Notes: generated by a model not told the origin, from the sequence alone. DNA of 64,000 nt from Hellea sp042093735 (GCA_042093735.1 JBELEM010000006.1:1-64000); one strand, 5' to 3'. Shown: positions 8,481 to 17,541, counted from the first letter of the stretch. Numbers and translations: made by a program.

Positions 8481-9731
8481 ATGAAAGCTGTTTTAGGATC
8501 CATCGGAGCTCTGTTATTCTCAGCCGCTATTTTACTAGCAGGAGGGGGGCTTCTAGGTACTCTGGTATCAGTTAGTGCAGAGCTTAATAATTTTCCATTA
8601 GTTGCTATTGGTTTTCTCTCCTCCGCTTATTTTGCTGGATTTATGGGTGGCTGTATATTTACTCCTCATTTAGTGAAAAGAGTTGGGCATGTAAGGGTTT
8701 TTGCAGCACTTTCTTCTCTTGTTGCTGCGTGTGCTTTAAGTCATATGCTTTTTGTTAATGTTGCAAGCTGGGCGATCTTACGAGCCCTAACAGGCTTTAG
8801 TTTTGCTGGTTTATACATGCTAATTGAGAGTTGGATAAATGAGCAATCTCCCTCCGAAAAACGCGGTCAGGTATTATCCATTTATAGAATGGTTGATTTG
8901 ATAGCCGTTACTATTGGTCAATTCTTACTTAATGCTGCTGACCCCAAAGATTATATATTGTTTTCAGTAGTGGCTATTTTAATTTCTTTGGCTATTTTTC
9001 CTATATCTTTGTCTACTTCAAAAGCCCCTATGGCCGTTACTTCAACTAAGTTAAATATTAAAAAACTTATAAAAATTTCTCCGTTGGCCGTTGCTGGGTG
9101 TTTCGCTGTCGGCCTATCCAGTGGAGCATTTTGGGCTGTAGCTCCAGTTTTTGTTCAAAAACTTGGCTACCCGATTTTAATGGTATCAATTTTTATGAGC
9201 GTAGTTGTTTTTTCTGGTGCTATAATGCAGTGGCCTATTGGCTGGTTGTCTGATAAAATTGGCAGACGTATTGTTATAATACTCGTATCCGTTGGCGGGG
9301 CTGCAAGCGGTTTATTTTTATGGAAATTCTCACCTGATTCTATCTTTTTAATGATACTGGGTGGTGCGCTTTATGGAATGTTTGCTATGCAAATTTTTGG
9401 AATGTCAGCGGCACATGCTAATGATTATGCTATGGCTGATGAATTTGTGTCTGTAAATGGCGGGCTTTTACTGATCTATGGAATAGGCTCTGTTATAGGG
9501 CCATCTGTTGCGCCAGTCGTGATGACTTTTGCAGGACCATCCGCGATGTTTGCATACACAGCATTGATACAAATTTTATTAGCCACATATGGCATTTATA
9601 GATTAACACAACGTGATGCTCCTAAGGATAGTGATGATTACGTTGCTATGCCAAGACCGCGCGCTGCATTGTTAATATTAAGGTCTGACCCTAGAAATTT
9701 GCTGAGACGTAAAAAGCGCAATAAGGTTTAA
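8481..9731 (+). CDS. MFS transporter, YcaD-like
   Basis: A 416-residue protein with about twelve hydrophobic segments and the major facilitator signatures: GGCIFTPHLVKRVGHVR after helix 2 and WLSDKIGRR in the central loop between the halves (about 257-265). The short termini and the MLIESWINEQSPSEKRGQVL segment after helix 4 resemble the YcaD/UMF-type carriers of proteobacteria. The C-terminus is a basic tail (LLRRKKRNKV). The substrate is unknown. It follows fdhD on the same strand with its own possible promoter in the 107-base gap, so a role in formate physiology is only suggested. Confidence 0.82.
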   Translation: MKAVLGSIGALLFSAAILLAGGGLLGTLVSVSAELNNFPLVAIGFLSSAYFAGFMGGCIFTPHLVKRVGHVRVFAALSSLVAACALSHMLFVNVASWAILRALTGFSFAGLYMLIESWINEQSPSEKRGQVLSIYRMVDLIAVTIGQFLLNAADPKDYILFSVVAILISLAIFPISLSTSKAPMAVTSTKLNIKKLIKISPLAVAGCFAVGLSSGAFWAVAPVFVQKLGYPILMVSIFMSVVVFSGAIMQWPIGWLSDKIGRRIVIILVSVGGAASGLFLWKFSPDSIFLMILGGALYGMFAMQIFGMSAAHANDYAMADEFVSVNGGLLLIYGIGSVIGPSVAPVVMTFAGPSAMFAYTALIQILLATYGIYRLTQRDAPKDSDDYVAMPRPRAALLILRSDPRNLLRRKKRNKV

Positions 9732-9838
9732 TACTTATTTATATCTCCATAATTCTGAGCTTGCATAAAACTATTCCTGATGCATAGTCATTTGACTTTT
9801 GACAGTAAAATTTGCGAATTAAAAAATAGGCGGCGATA

Positions 9839-11293
9839 ATGGTTAGAATAAACCCAAAAAGTACTTCTGAGGATCATGCAGGAAGTATTGATGAAATGAA
9901 AAAAATTCTTGTTAATCAGAAGGCTTTGTTCATCAATGAACCTAATATTTCGTGGTCGAAAAGAAAAGAAAACTTAAAAAAACTTGGTTCGATTATTCAG
10001 GACCATGAATCTGATTTTATAAATTCTATATCTATTGATTTTGGAAATAGAGCTTCGGAAGAAACTATAATAGCTGAAATGCTGGTTATTCAAGGGGGTA
10101 TAAAACATGCCCTTAAACACACTCCAAAATGGATGCGGACTCGAAAAGCGCCTACAGCTTTGCAATTCAAACCAGCTTACAACAGAATTATTCCACAACC
10201 TCTAGGGGTAATTGGCATTATGAGTCCTTGGAATTATCCGCTTCAGCTTGCTGTGATGCCCTTAATAGGTGCATTAGGTGCAGGTAACAGGGCAATGATT
10301 AAACCAAGTGAATATACCCCTTTATTTTCCAAATTATTAAAAAAGGTACTAGGCAAAGTTTTTTCTGAAGATGAGGTTTACGTAGCCCTTGGCGGTGTAG
10401 ATGTAGCTACTTGCTTTTCTTCTATGCATTTTGATCATTTAATTTTCACTGGCTCAACAAATGTAGGCCGTATTGTTGCAAAATCTGCAGCAGAAAACTT
10501 GGTTCCCTGCACTTTAGAGCTTGGGGGTAAGTCACCAGCTATTATAGATGAATCTGCTAATATGAAAACAGCAGTAGCTAGATTGACCAATGCTAAATTA
10601 CTTAATGCCGGCCAAACTTGCGTTGCTCCAGATTATTTGTTGATGCCAAAGTCTCAAGTCAGTGATTTTGCAGATGCTATGATAAGCCAAGCAGAGACTT
10701 TTTATCCACAGTTTGCAGGAAATAAAGATTATACATCGATTATTGCAGACTCCCATTATGCACGATTGCAAAATTTACTTGAGGATGCTGAAAATAAGGG
10801 TGCCAAAATAAGAGTTGCTGGAAATGATGATAAACAACAGTTAGCAAAAGAACGGCGTATACCATTAACTATTGTGACTGAAACAACTCCAGATATGAAA
10901 ATTATGCAGGAAGAAATTTTTGGACCGTTGCTTCCAATATTGGAATCTGAAAGTTTGAACGAATCTCTTGATTATATCTCAAAGCGAGATAGGCCATTAG
11001 CGCTGTACTGGTTTGGAAAGAATAAAAATAAACTTAACCGAGTTTTAAAAGAAAGTATATCCGGTGGTGTTACTATTAACGATGCTACTTGGCATGTAAT
11101 CCAGGAAGATATTCCCTTCGGTGGAGTGGGTCCATCGGGCATGGGGGCTTATCACGGCGAAGTAGGTTTTCGAACTTTTTCTCACATGAAAGGGGTATTC
11201 TTTCAAAGTAAGTTTAGTCAGGGAAGTAAACTTCACCCACCTTATGGTCCAATGGCATCTAAAATGATAAATCTAATGAAGAAAATAATGTAG
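9839..11293 (+). CDS. Coniferyl-aldehyde-dehydrogenase-like NAD(P)+ aldehyde dehydrogenase
   Basis: A 484-residue aldehyde dehydrogenase of the CalB-like branch (class 3-like, without long N- or C-terminal extensions). Catalytic residues can be placed: Asn132 in SPWNYP, Lys155 in IKPSEYTP, Glu228 in LELGGKSP and the nucleophile Cys261 in GQTCVAPDY. The FTGSTNVG motif binds the cofactor. The frame starts at ATG 9839, where it overlaps the stop codon of a 19-codon upstream frame (TAATG). It is followed after 13 bases by a GMC alcohol dehydrogenase, so the pair probably converts an alcohol through its aldehyde to an acid. The actual substrate is not determined. Confidence 0.9.
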   Translation: MVRINPKSTSEDHAGSIDEMKKILVNQKALFINEPNISWSKRKENLKKLGSIIQDHESDFINSISIDFGNRASEETIIAEMLVIQGGIKHALKHTPKWMRTRKAPTALQFKPAYNRIIPQPLGVIGIMSPWNYPLQLAVMPLIGALGAGNRAMIKPSEYTPLFSKLLKKVLGKVFSEDEVYVALGGVDVATCFSSMHFDHLIFTGSTNVGRIVAKSAAENLVPCTLELGGKSPAIIDESANMKTAVARLTNAKLLNAGQTCVAPDYLLMPKSQVSDFADAMISQAETFYPQFAGNKDYTSIIADSHYARLQNLLEDAENKGAKIRVAGNDDKQQLAKERRIPLTIVTETTPDMKIMQEEIFGPLLPILESESLNESLDYISKRDRPLALYWFGKNKNKLNRVLKESISGGVTINDATWHVIQEDIPFGGVGPSGMGAYHGEVGFRTFSHMKGVFFQSKFSQGSKLHPPYGPMASKMINLMKKIM

Positions 11294-11306
11294 GTTAAAT
11301 TGGAAT

Positions 11307-12911
11307 ATGAAATCATATGATTATATTATAGTAGGAGCTGGCTCAGCTGGATGTGTTTTAGCCCACCGTTTAACTGAGGATCCAGATATATCTGTTTGTT
11401 TACTAGAGGCAGGGGGCACTCATAAACATTGGAGCGTCTGGGTACCTGCTGCAGCTATACTTAATATGGTTACTAAAAAACGAAATTGGTCTTTTGAAAC
11501 CGTACCGCAGAAGGGCCTTAATGGAAGAAAAGGCTATCAACCTCGCGGTAAAATGCTTGGCGGTTCCTCTAGCCTAAATGCCATGGTTTATAATCGATGT
11601 CACCCAAATGACTACGATGAATGGGAAAAGCTGGGCAACAAAGGCTGGTCATGGAAGAATGTACTTCCATATTTCAAAAAGTCTGAAAATTATGAACCAG
11701 GTGAAAATGAACTTCATGCCCAAGGTGGATTATTAAATGTCTCAAAATTACGTAGCCCTGGTTCAATAAATGATATATTTTTTGAAGCAGCTAGAGAAAA
11801 TCAGTATAAAATATTGGATGACTTGAACGGTGTAGTTGATGGCCCAGATTTTGAAGGTATGGGCTACTATGATGTAACTCACAAGAATGGAGAGAGATGG
11901 TCAACAGCTAGAGCTTTTTTAGATACTGCAATTGAACGAAGTAATTTAACAGTTGTAACGCACGCTCATACTGAAAAAGTAATAATTGAAGATAATGAAG
12001 CAAAATTGGTTAAGTTTAAGGTTAAAAATAAGACTAATCGAATTAAAGCTAATAAGGAAATAATATTATCTGCAGGCGCTTTTGGTTCGCCACAGATATT
12101 ATTGATGTCAGGAATTGGTCCAATAGATAAATTAAAGCCTCATGGAATAGAGCAAGTTCATGAATTACCAGGTGTTGGCGAGAATTTACAGGATCATATA
12201 GACTATGTGATGGGATATAATTCAAATGTAATAGATAATATTGGTTTTTCTGTTATGGGAACTTTTCGTATGATTGGTGAAATCTATAAATATATAACCA
12301 AGCGGAGAGGTATGATAACCACTAATTATGCTGAGAGTGGCGGGTATTTTTATACAGATAAATCAGAGCCTTCTCCAGATATTAAACTAACCTTTGTTCG
12401 TTCCGCTGTCGATGACCATGGACGTAAGTTGCATTTAGGGCATGGCTACAGTTGCCATACTACAGTCTTGAGACCTAAAAGCAGAGGCTCCTTGTGGTTG
12501 AATAGCTCTAACCCAATGGATCCACCCGCTATTGACCCTGCTTTTTTGGAAGATGAACGAGATATGGAAACATTATTCCGAGGTGTAAAGAAAACACAGA
12601 GTATTTTAAAATCACCTGCATTTAACTCCGTACGGGGTAAGCCATTTTATGCATCTGACTCTGATGATGATGCAGTTTTAAAAAAAGATATTAGAGATAG
12701 GTCTGATACTGAGTACCACCCAGTAGGAACATGTAAGATGGGCCATGATGATATGTCAGTAGTTGATGATAGGCTTAGGGTACATGGAATTACCAATTTG
12801 AGAGTAGTAGATGCATCTATCATGCCGAATCTTGTCTCAGGCAATACTAATGCACCAACAATCATGATAGGGGAAAAAGCAGCAGATATGATTAAGCAGG
12901 ATAATCAATAG
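11307..12911 (+). CDS. GMC family oxidoreductase (choline-dehydrogenase/AlkJ-like)
   Basis: A 534-residue FAD-dependent glucose-methanol-choline oxidoreductase. The ADP-binding GAGSAGCVLAHRL motif is at the N-terminus, the GMC signature RGKMLGGSSSLNAMVYNR is at about 79-96, and the second GMC signature SAGAFGSPQILLMSGIG is present. The catalytic pair is His471 in EYHPVGTCKMG and Asn513 in SGNTNAPT, as in the alcohol and choline dehydrogenases. No signal peptide is seen, so it is cytoplasmic or on the inner face of the membrane. With the adjacent aldehyde dehydrogenase it forms a likely two-gene alcohol-oxidising unit. Choline is possible, but the partner aldehyde dehydrogenase is not of the BetB type. 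Confidence 0.9.
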   Translation: MKSYDYIIVGAGSAGCVLAHRLTEDPDISVCLLEAGGTHKHWSVWVPAAAILNMVTKKRNWSFETVPQKGLNGRKGYQPRGKMLGGSSSLNAMVYNRCHPNDYDEWEKLGNKGWSWKNVLPYFKKSENYEPGENELHAQGGLLNVSKLRSPGSINDIFFEAARENQYKILDDLNGVVDGPDFEGMGYYDVTHKNGERWSTARAFLDTAIERSNLTVVTHAHTEKVIIEDNEAKLVKFKVKNKTNRIKANKEIILSAGAFGSPQILLMSGIGPIDKLKPHGIEQVHELPGVGENLQDHIDYVMGYNSNVIDNIGFSVMGTFRMIGEIYKYITKRRGMITTNYAESGGYFYTDKSEPSPDIKLTFVRSAVDDHGRKLHLGHGYSCHTTVLRPKSRGSLWLNSSNPMDPPAIDPAFLEDERDMETLFRGVKKTQSILKSPAFNSVRGKPFYASDSDDDAVLKKDIRDRSDTEYHPVGTCKMGHDDMSVVDDRLRVHGITNLRVVDASIMPNLVSGNTNAPTIMIGEKAADMIKQDNQ

Positions 12912-12916
12912 TAGTG

Positions 12917-12950
12917 CATAACAGGGTCAGTGTCTTTGTGTTATTTTTTT
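12917..12950 (+). terminator. Weak candidate terminator after the GMC gene
   Basis: Six bases after the GMC stop codon, ATAACA (12918-12923) can pair with TGTTAT (about 12939-12944) around a 15-base loop, followed by a run of seven T. The stem is short and AT-rich, so this is tentative. It lies at the convergent junction with the minus-strand small ORF, whose last codons overlap it. Confidence 0.3.
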
Positions 12951-13108
12951 AAATAAATCCATAACGGTATCCAAATAAAACTTAAGGTTACTACTCCCTT
13001 TATAGATTGATAACAGATCCATACCCAGAGAAATTCTTTTTTATTAGACTTTAGATAAGAAATAATTCTTAAAGGATTGAAATTATTTATTTTTTTAAAT
13101 TTTAACAT
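12941..13108 (-). CDS. Small single-span membrane protein downstream of the persulfide dioxygenase
   Basis: An uninterrupted 55-codon frame begins nine bases after the stop of the metallo-hydrolase on the same strand, so it would be translated from the same message. The product has a lysine-rich N-terminal half (MLKFKKINN, YLKSNKKEF) followed by a hydrophobic segment, WVWICYQSIKG then VVTLSFIWIPLWIYL, that could span the membrane once, and it ends in KK. I do not recognise the family. Coding is supported by position, by the charged-then-hydrophobic layout and by the lack of any other use of this 200-base gap. No strong ribosome binding site is seen, so coupling is assumed. Confidence 0.55.
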   Translation of the reverse strand: MLKFKKINNFNPLRIISYLKSNKKEFLWVWICYQSIKGVVTLSFIWIPLWIYLKK

Positions 13109-13117
13109 ATATAACTG

Positions 13118-13984
13118 TTAGACAGTATTGATAGGTATTTTTAAATAATGCTTACCATTATCTTCTGCTTTGGGTAGCCTTCCAGCTCGCATGTTTACTT
13201 GTATAGAGGGCAATAATAATTTCGGTGTTTTAAGTGTTTTGTCGCGCTTCGTTCGCATTTCTATGAATGTCTGTTTATCCACATTACTATTTAAGTGGAT
13301 ATTTTTTTCTTTTTGTTCATCTACTGTGGTTTCCCATTTGTAATAATTACGATTTTTTGTTTTATAATCGTGACACAGGAATAGCCGAGTTTTGCCGGGA
13401 AGTTGATAGATCCTTTGGACTGATTCATAAAGTGTCCCAGCATCACCACCCGGAAAATCACACCTAGCTGAACCATAGTCAGGCATAAACAATGTATCCC
13501 CAATAAATAATGCATCCGATATATAATATGCAACACAAGCTGGCGTATGGCCCGGTACGCTCATAACAGTTACATTTAAAGTACCAACTTGAAATTTATC
13601 GCCATCATTAAATAACCTGTCAAACTGACTTCCATTCCTATTAAATTCACTATTTTCATTATAGATTTTACCGAAAGCTTTTTGAACAAGAGGAAGATTA
13701 CAGCCCATTGCTATTTCACCCCCAAGTTTACTTTTTAAAACTGAGGCCCCTGATAGGTGGTCGGCATGCGCATGAGTCTCGAGTATCCATTGTGTTTTAA
13801 GGTTATTATCATGGATATACTTTACTATTTTTTCTATGGACTCGTTGGATGTGTATGCTGAATAAATATCATACCCTAATACTGAGTCTATGATTGCACA
13901 TGATAAGCTTTTCGGGTCTGAGACTACATAACTGACTGTATTAGTGTATTCATCGAAAAATGCTTTTATAGTGGGCTTTTGCAA
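13118..13984 (-). CDS. Metallo-beta-lactamase-fold hydrolase, persulfide dioxygenase (ETHE1/BLH)-like
   Basis: A 288-residue MBL-fold protein. The metal motif HAHADH (71-76), His146 in PGHTPACV and Asp163 in GDTLF match the ETHE1-like persulfide dioxygenases, which use a single iron and oxidise glutathione persulfide to sulfite. The following SARCDFPGGDAGTLYESVQRI segment is characteristic of that group and differs from glyoxalase II. The C-terminal tail (about 240-288) is lysine-rich and typical of the bacterial BLH subgroup. It is transcribed away from the M28 peptidase. A TauE/SafE-type carrier that could export sulfite is encoded 2.6 kb away, though not in the same operon. Confidence 0.85.
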   Translation of the reverse strand: MQKPTIKAFFDEYTNTVSYVVSDPKSLSCAIIDSVLGYDIYSAYTSNESIEKIVKYIHDNNLKTQWILETHAHADHLSGASVLKSKLGGEIAMGCNLPLVQKAFGKIYNENSEFNRNGSQFDRLFNDGDKFQVGTLNVTVMSVPGHTPACVAYYISDALFIGDTLFMPDYGSARCDFPGGDAGTLYESVQRIYQLPGKTRLFLCHDYKTKNRNYYKWETTVDEQKEKNIHLNSNVDKQTFIEMRTKRDKTLKTPKLLLPSIQVNMRAGRLPKAEDNGKHYLKIPINTV

Positions 13985-14028
13985 AGATTTAATCCCTTGT
14001 GAAACTTTTTAAGGCTAAGATCACTAAA

Positions 14029-14058
14029 TAGTATATTTAATATATTTAGTATATTTAA
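14029..14058. repeat. 12-base direct repeat in an AT-only promoter region
   Basis: TAGTATATTTAA occurs at 14029-14040 and again at 14047-14058, an 18-base period. It sits in an almost pure AT stretch between the divergent persulfide-dioxygenase-like gene and the M28 peptidase gene. The copies also form partial dyads (ATTTAA/TTAAAT). The position, about 45-75 bases upstream of the metallo-hydrolase start, would suit an operator. ArsR-type sulfide sensors such as BigR act on AT-rich sites near such genes, but no regulator gene is in this window. Confidence 0.45.
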
Positions 14059-14167
14059 ATATTAGCTTTATTTAAGCAAAAAGTCTATTTTGCCGTATAT
14101 TGTTTTATAAGACTGGTAAAACGGATGATGTTATTTTAGTTTGAGTTCAAAGGACGGGAACAATTGA

Positions 14168-15541
14168 ATGCAGACTTTGATAAAAAATTATCTATATTTA
14201 TTTTTATTATTATTTCCAATTGAAGTAAATAGTAGCGACTATGTTCAAGTTCCACAAAATGAAATAATGGATTTTTATAGTATCGTATCTGAAGTATCGC
14301 CCAAAAGAATTTCACAGGACATTAATAGACTTGCAAACTTTGGTACTCGGCATACTTTGTCTGAAAAGGTATCCGACCAACGAGGCATTGGTGCGGCAAC
14401 TCGCTGGATATATAGCGAATTTAAAAAGATTTCAGACTTATGTAATGGCTGCATTGAAGTTATGTATATCTCAGATAGCGTATCAGGTGAGAGTCGTATT
14501 CCATCTCTGACGGAAATAGTAAATGTTATAGCTATCCAAAGAGGGTCAGAAAGACCAAATGACTATGTGATGATGTCAGGGGATATAGACAGTAGGGTAA
14601 CTGACCCGTTGGATGGAGTATCAGATAGTCCAGGTGCAAATGACAATGCCTCAGGCATGGCAGGTGTTTTAGAGGCGGCAAGAGTGCTATCCAGAAGGGA
14701 GTTTGCAAGCTCCATAATTTACGCAGGCTTATCAGGGGAAGAGCAGGGTCTTTTTGGTGGAAAAATTGTTGCACAACATGCAATGAAACACGGGTGGAAT
14801 ATCAAAGCAGTATTAAATAATGATATGATATCTAATATTGAGGGAATAAATGGGGTAATAAATAATTCTTCTGTCCGTATTTTCTCGGAGGGCACCCGCG
14901 CAAACGAAACAAAAAATGAAGCATTAATCAGACGCTTTACTGGAGGTGAAGTTGACAGCCCATCAAGAAACTTAGCGCGATATATAAAAAAAATAGGCAA
15001 TCAGTACATAGTGAATTTAGATATAAAACTCATCTACCGTCTGGATCGCTACGGAAGAGGGGGGCATCACCGTCCATTTAACGAAGTTGGTATACCTGCA
15101 GTGAGAATAATGGAAACTAATGAGCATTATGATAGGCAGCACCAAGATTTAAGGTCAGAAAATGGTAGAATTTACGGAGATATTATGAGTGGTGTAGATT
15201 CAGATTATGCAGCAAAGCTAACATCATTAAATTTATTAACCATGGCCCAAATTGCAGGCGCTCCGCCAATACCAATAAATGTTGAACTTTCTGGTGCGGT
15301 TACAGCTTCAGCTAAACTTAAGTGGAATAAAGCTGAATTAGGATCAAAATATAGTGGATATAAAGTTCATTGGCGTGAAACCTCAGAATCTGAATGGACA
15401 AATTCTAGGTTTGTTGGTGATGTAAATGAGTGGGAGTTTGAAAATTTAGTTATTGATAATTATTTTTTTGGTGTATCATCAGTTTCAAAGGATGGATACG
15501 AAACTCCTGTAGTATTCCCTGGCGCTGCTGGAAGATTTTAG
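14168..15541 (+). CDS. Secreted M28-family zinc peptidase with C-terminal fibronectin-III-like domain
   Basis: A 457-residue protein with a signal peptide (about residues 1-22: a Lys, then YLYLFLLLF, with cleavage likely near VNS-SD). The peptidase M28 core carries the zinc-site elements SPGANDNASG, GLSGEEQGLFGG (with the paired Glu) and LNNDMIS, and a late His in ETNEHYDRQHQD. The first ligand, usually His in GHYDS, reads GDIDS here, a variant that may belong to a subfamily. The last 80 residues (SAKLKWNKAELGSKYSGYKVHW) look like a fibronectin type III domain. A periplasmic or exported aminopeptidase is likely. It stands alone, with no operon partner upstream. Confidence 0.85.
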   Translation: MQTLIKNYLYLFLLLFPIEVNSSDYVQVPQNEIMDFYSIVSEVSPKRISQDINRLANFGTRHTLSEKVSDQRGIGAATRWIYSEFKKISDLCNGCIEVMYISDSVSGESRIPSLTEIVNVIAIQRGSERPNDYVMMSGDIDSRVTDPLDGVSDSPGANDNASGMAGVLEAARVLSRREFASSIIYAGLSGEEQGLFGGKIVAQHAMKHGWNIKAVLNNDMISNIEGINGVINNSSVRIFSEGTRANETKNEALIRRFTGGEVDSPSRNLARYIKKIGNQYIVNLDIKLIYRLDRYGRGGHHRPFNEVGIPAVRIMETNEHYDRQHQDLRSENGRIYGDIMSGVDSDYAAKLTSLNLLTMAQIAGAPPIPINVELSGAVTASAKLKWNKAELGSKYSGYKVHWRETSESEWTNSRFVGDVNEWEFENLVIDNYFFGVSSVSKDGYETPVVFPGAAGRF

Positions 15542-15605
15542 TAATTTTAATCTTAACTTATAATAATGATTAAGGCCTGTTGGGTTAGTAAAAGTATAAT
15601 ATAAA

Positions 15606-16607
15606 ATGCAGAAAAATTTTAATTTTACAGTCAGTGTAGCACCTATGATGGATTGGACTGACAGACATTGTAGATGGTTTCACAGAAAACTATCAAAGAA
15701 TGCTTTGCTTTATACAGAGATGGTAGTTGCGGATGCGATTATTTATGGTGATAAAGATTTTTTGATATCATATAATCCAGAAGAGCATCCAGTTGCATTA
15801 CAGCTAGGCGGAAGTGACCCTAAAAAACTATCGCAAGCAGCAATGATTGGTGAAAAATTTGGTTATGATGAAATCAATATAAATATTGGATGTCCATCCG
15901 ATAGAGTGCAATCCGGCAGGTTTGGCGCATGTCTCATGAATGAGCCTGAGCTCGTTGCGGAATGCTACTCTGCTATGCAAAATTCTGTAGATATTCCTGT
16001 TACTGTTAAGTGTCGACTTGGCATAGATGATCAAAATTTATCCGAAACTTTACCAAATTTTATAAGTATAGTGTCTGAATCTGGCTGTGAGCATTTTATT
16101 ATACATGCACGAAAAGCTTGGTTAAATGGTTTGTCACCAAAAGAAAATCGTACCGTTCCTCCTTTGCAATATTCAATGGTACATGAAATAAAAAATCAAT
16201 TTTCAAATTTAGAAATTATTTTAAATGGAGGTCTAAAGAATATACTTGATGCTAAAAATAACTCATTAGGACTAGATGGTGTTATGTTTGGACGGTCCGC
16301 ATACCAAGATCCTTGGTTTTTAACAGAGGTAGATGAAAAATTTTATAAAGGCCCGCAATATTCGAAAAGTCGCTCTGATTTGGTTGAAGACTTAATTCAA
16401 TATGCTGAGTCGAAGCAAGAAAATGATAGATCCACTAAGTCTCTTGTGCGGCATATAATGGGATTGTATGCTGGTCAGATGGGAGCGCGGACATGGCGCA
16501 GGGCATTGAGTGAGGGGATATCTAGTGGTCTCAATCCGTCAAGTATTATTAGAAGAGCAGCAGAGGAAGTTAATAAGGCTAATAAGAATGCTCAGAGTCA
16601 TTTATGA
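15606..16607 (+). CDS. dusA: tRNA-dihydrouridine synthase A
   Basis: This 333-residue FMN enzyme reduces uridines in the tRNA D-loop (U20/U20a) with NADPH. The TIM-barrel begins with VAPMMDWTDRHCRWFHR (11-27), a DusA hallmark. The catalytic cysteine is Cys96 in NIGCPSDRVQSGRFGACLM, and HARKAWLNGLSPKENR (about 167-182) is DusA-specific. Late ILNGG and GVMFGRSAYQDPW bind the FMN phosphate. The stop overlaps the start of the TauE-type gene (ATGA), so the two are co-translated although their functions seem unrelated. Confidence 0.94.
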   Translation: MQKNFNFTVSVAPMMDWTDRHCRWFHRKLSKNALLYTEMVVADAIIYGDKDFLISYNPEEHPVALQLGGSDPKKLSQAAMIGEKFGYDEININIGCPSDRVQSGRFGACLMNEPELVAECYSAMQNSVDIPVTVKCRLGIDDQNLSETLPNFISIVSESGCEHFIIHARKAWLNGLSPKENRTVPPLQYSMVHEIKNQFSNLEIILNGGLKNILDAKNNSLGLDGVMFGRSAYQDPWFLTEVDEKFYKGPQYSKSRSDLVEDLIQYAESKQENDRSTKSLVRHIMGLYAGQMGARTWRRALSEGISSGLNPSSIIRRAAEEVNKANKNAQSHL

Positions 16608-17440
16608 TCACTGAATATTTTTTATTAATTTTGATTTTATTGTCAGTTGGGTCTTTATCTGGATTTAGTGCTGGTTTGTTTGGAGTTGGTGGTGGTGCTG
16701 TAATGGTCCCAGCTTTATATTATGCTTTTAACGCTATCGGTGTTTCCGAGACTTCACTAATGCATTGTGCAGTTGGAACTTCTTCATCTGTAATAATTTT
16801 TAATAGTTTTAGAGCTGTCAAAAGTCATCATGATTTAGGGGCAATTGATTGGAACCTATTGAGGCCTAAGCCATTTATAACATCTTATGCTGTATGGATT
16901 GGAGTGGGCTCATTTTTTGCTGCTAGCTTTTTGGCTTCTATTATGTCAGCCCAGTTTTTAATGATATTATTCGCAATGGTAATGATTGTAGTTTCTCTGC
17001 ATCTTATCATTGGTCCCAACAATTTAGAGGTCTTTGTTTCTGTACCAACTGGTTTTTCTGTACCAATTATTGGTTCACTAATTGGTGCTTTATCTTCTTT
17101 GATGGGAATTGGGGGTGGCTCTATAACTGTTCCCTTAATGAATATGTGTAGAATACCAATGAATAGAGCGGTGGCTACAGCGTCAGGTTTTGGATTTGCT
17201 ATTTCTTTGCCTGCTACAATAGGTTTTATTATATCTGGGTGGGGTATTGATGGCAGGCCCTATTTCTCTCTGGGGTATGTAAATGTAATAGCATTAGTCT
17301 GTATTTTGAGTTCTGCTTTTTTTGTTGTTCCCTATGGAGCAAAAATTGCGCAAATTTTACCTCAGAAACGATTAAAACTGCTATTTGGTTTGTGCTTACT
17401 AGCAGTCGCCTTAAACATGGCAAAGAATTCATTGTATTAA
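16604..17440 (+). CDS. TauE/SafE-family sulfite/anion exporter
   Basis: A 278-residue membrane protein with about eight hydrophobic segments and the duplicated TauE motif: GLFGVGGGAVMVPAL near residue 30 and a second copy, LMGIGGGSITVPLM, at about 166-179. Family members move sulfite, sulfoacetate or other small anions out of the cell. The gene overlaps dusA by four bases. The nearby persulfide-dioxygenase-like gene would generate sulfite, which makes sulfite export a reasonable but unproven guess. Confidence 0.85.
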   Translation: MITEYFLLILILLSVGSLSGFSAGLFGVGGGAVMVPALYYAFNAIGVSETSLMHCAVGTSSSVIIFNSFRAVKSHHDLGAIDWNLLRPKPFITSYAVWIGVGSFFAASFLASIMSAQFLMILFAMVMIVVSLHLIIGPNNLEVFVSVPTGFSVPIIGSLIGALSSLMGIGGGSITVPLMNMCRIPMNRAVATASGFGFAISLPATIGFIISGWGIDGRPYFSLGYVNVIALVCILSSAFFVVPYGAKIAQILPQKRLKLLFGLCLLAVALNMAKNSLY

Positions 17441-17443
17441 GTA

Positions 17444-17541
17444 TTAGCTAAATTATATTGCTATTTAATTGATAGCTAAACGTATACACATTGCCGAAAA
17501 TTATATTAAAACTATGTGTATTGAAATATTAGAGCTAAATT
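17444..17541 (+). promoter_or_regulatory. Inverted repeats upstream of the CobT-like gene
   Basis: Two inverted repeats lie in the 101-base gap: TTAGCTA (17444-17450) with TAGCTAA (17473-17479), and TACACA (about 17486-17491) with TGTGTA (about 17515-17520). They could be an operator pair or leader hairpins. There is no cobalamin-riboswitch-like conserved box, so B12 control by a riboswitch is not supported. Confidence 0.3.

Noticed and set aside
8357..8575. 72-codon frame after fdhD as a candidate fdsD
   Set aside because: It overlaps both fdhD and the MFS gene, its sequence is rich in Arg and Ser in the overlap (a shadow of the carrier's first helix) and shows no FdsD resemblance.
14029..14058. 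AT-rich repeat as an attachment site or replication origin iteron
   Set aside because: Only two copies, with no integrase, replication initiator or DnaA-box-like cluster nearby.
17441..17541. Cobalamin riboswitch upstream of the CobT-like gene
   Set aside because: The gap is only 101 bases and has no conserved B12-box; only short inverted repeats are seen.
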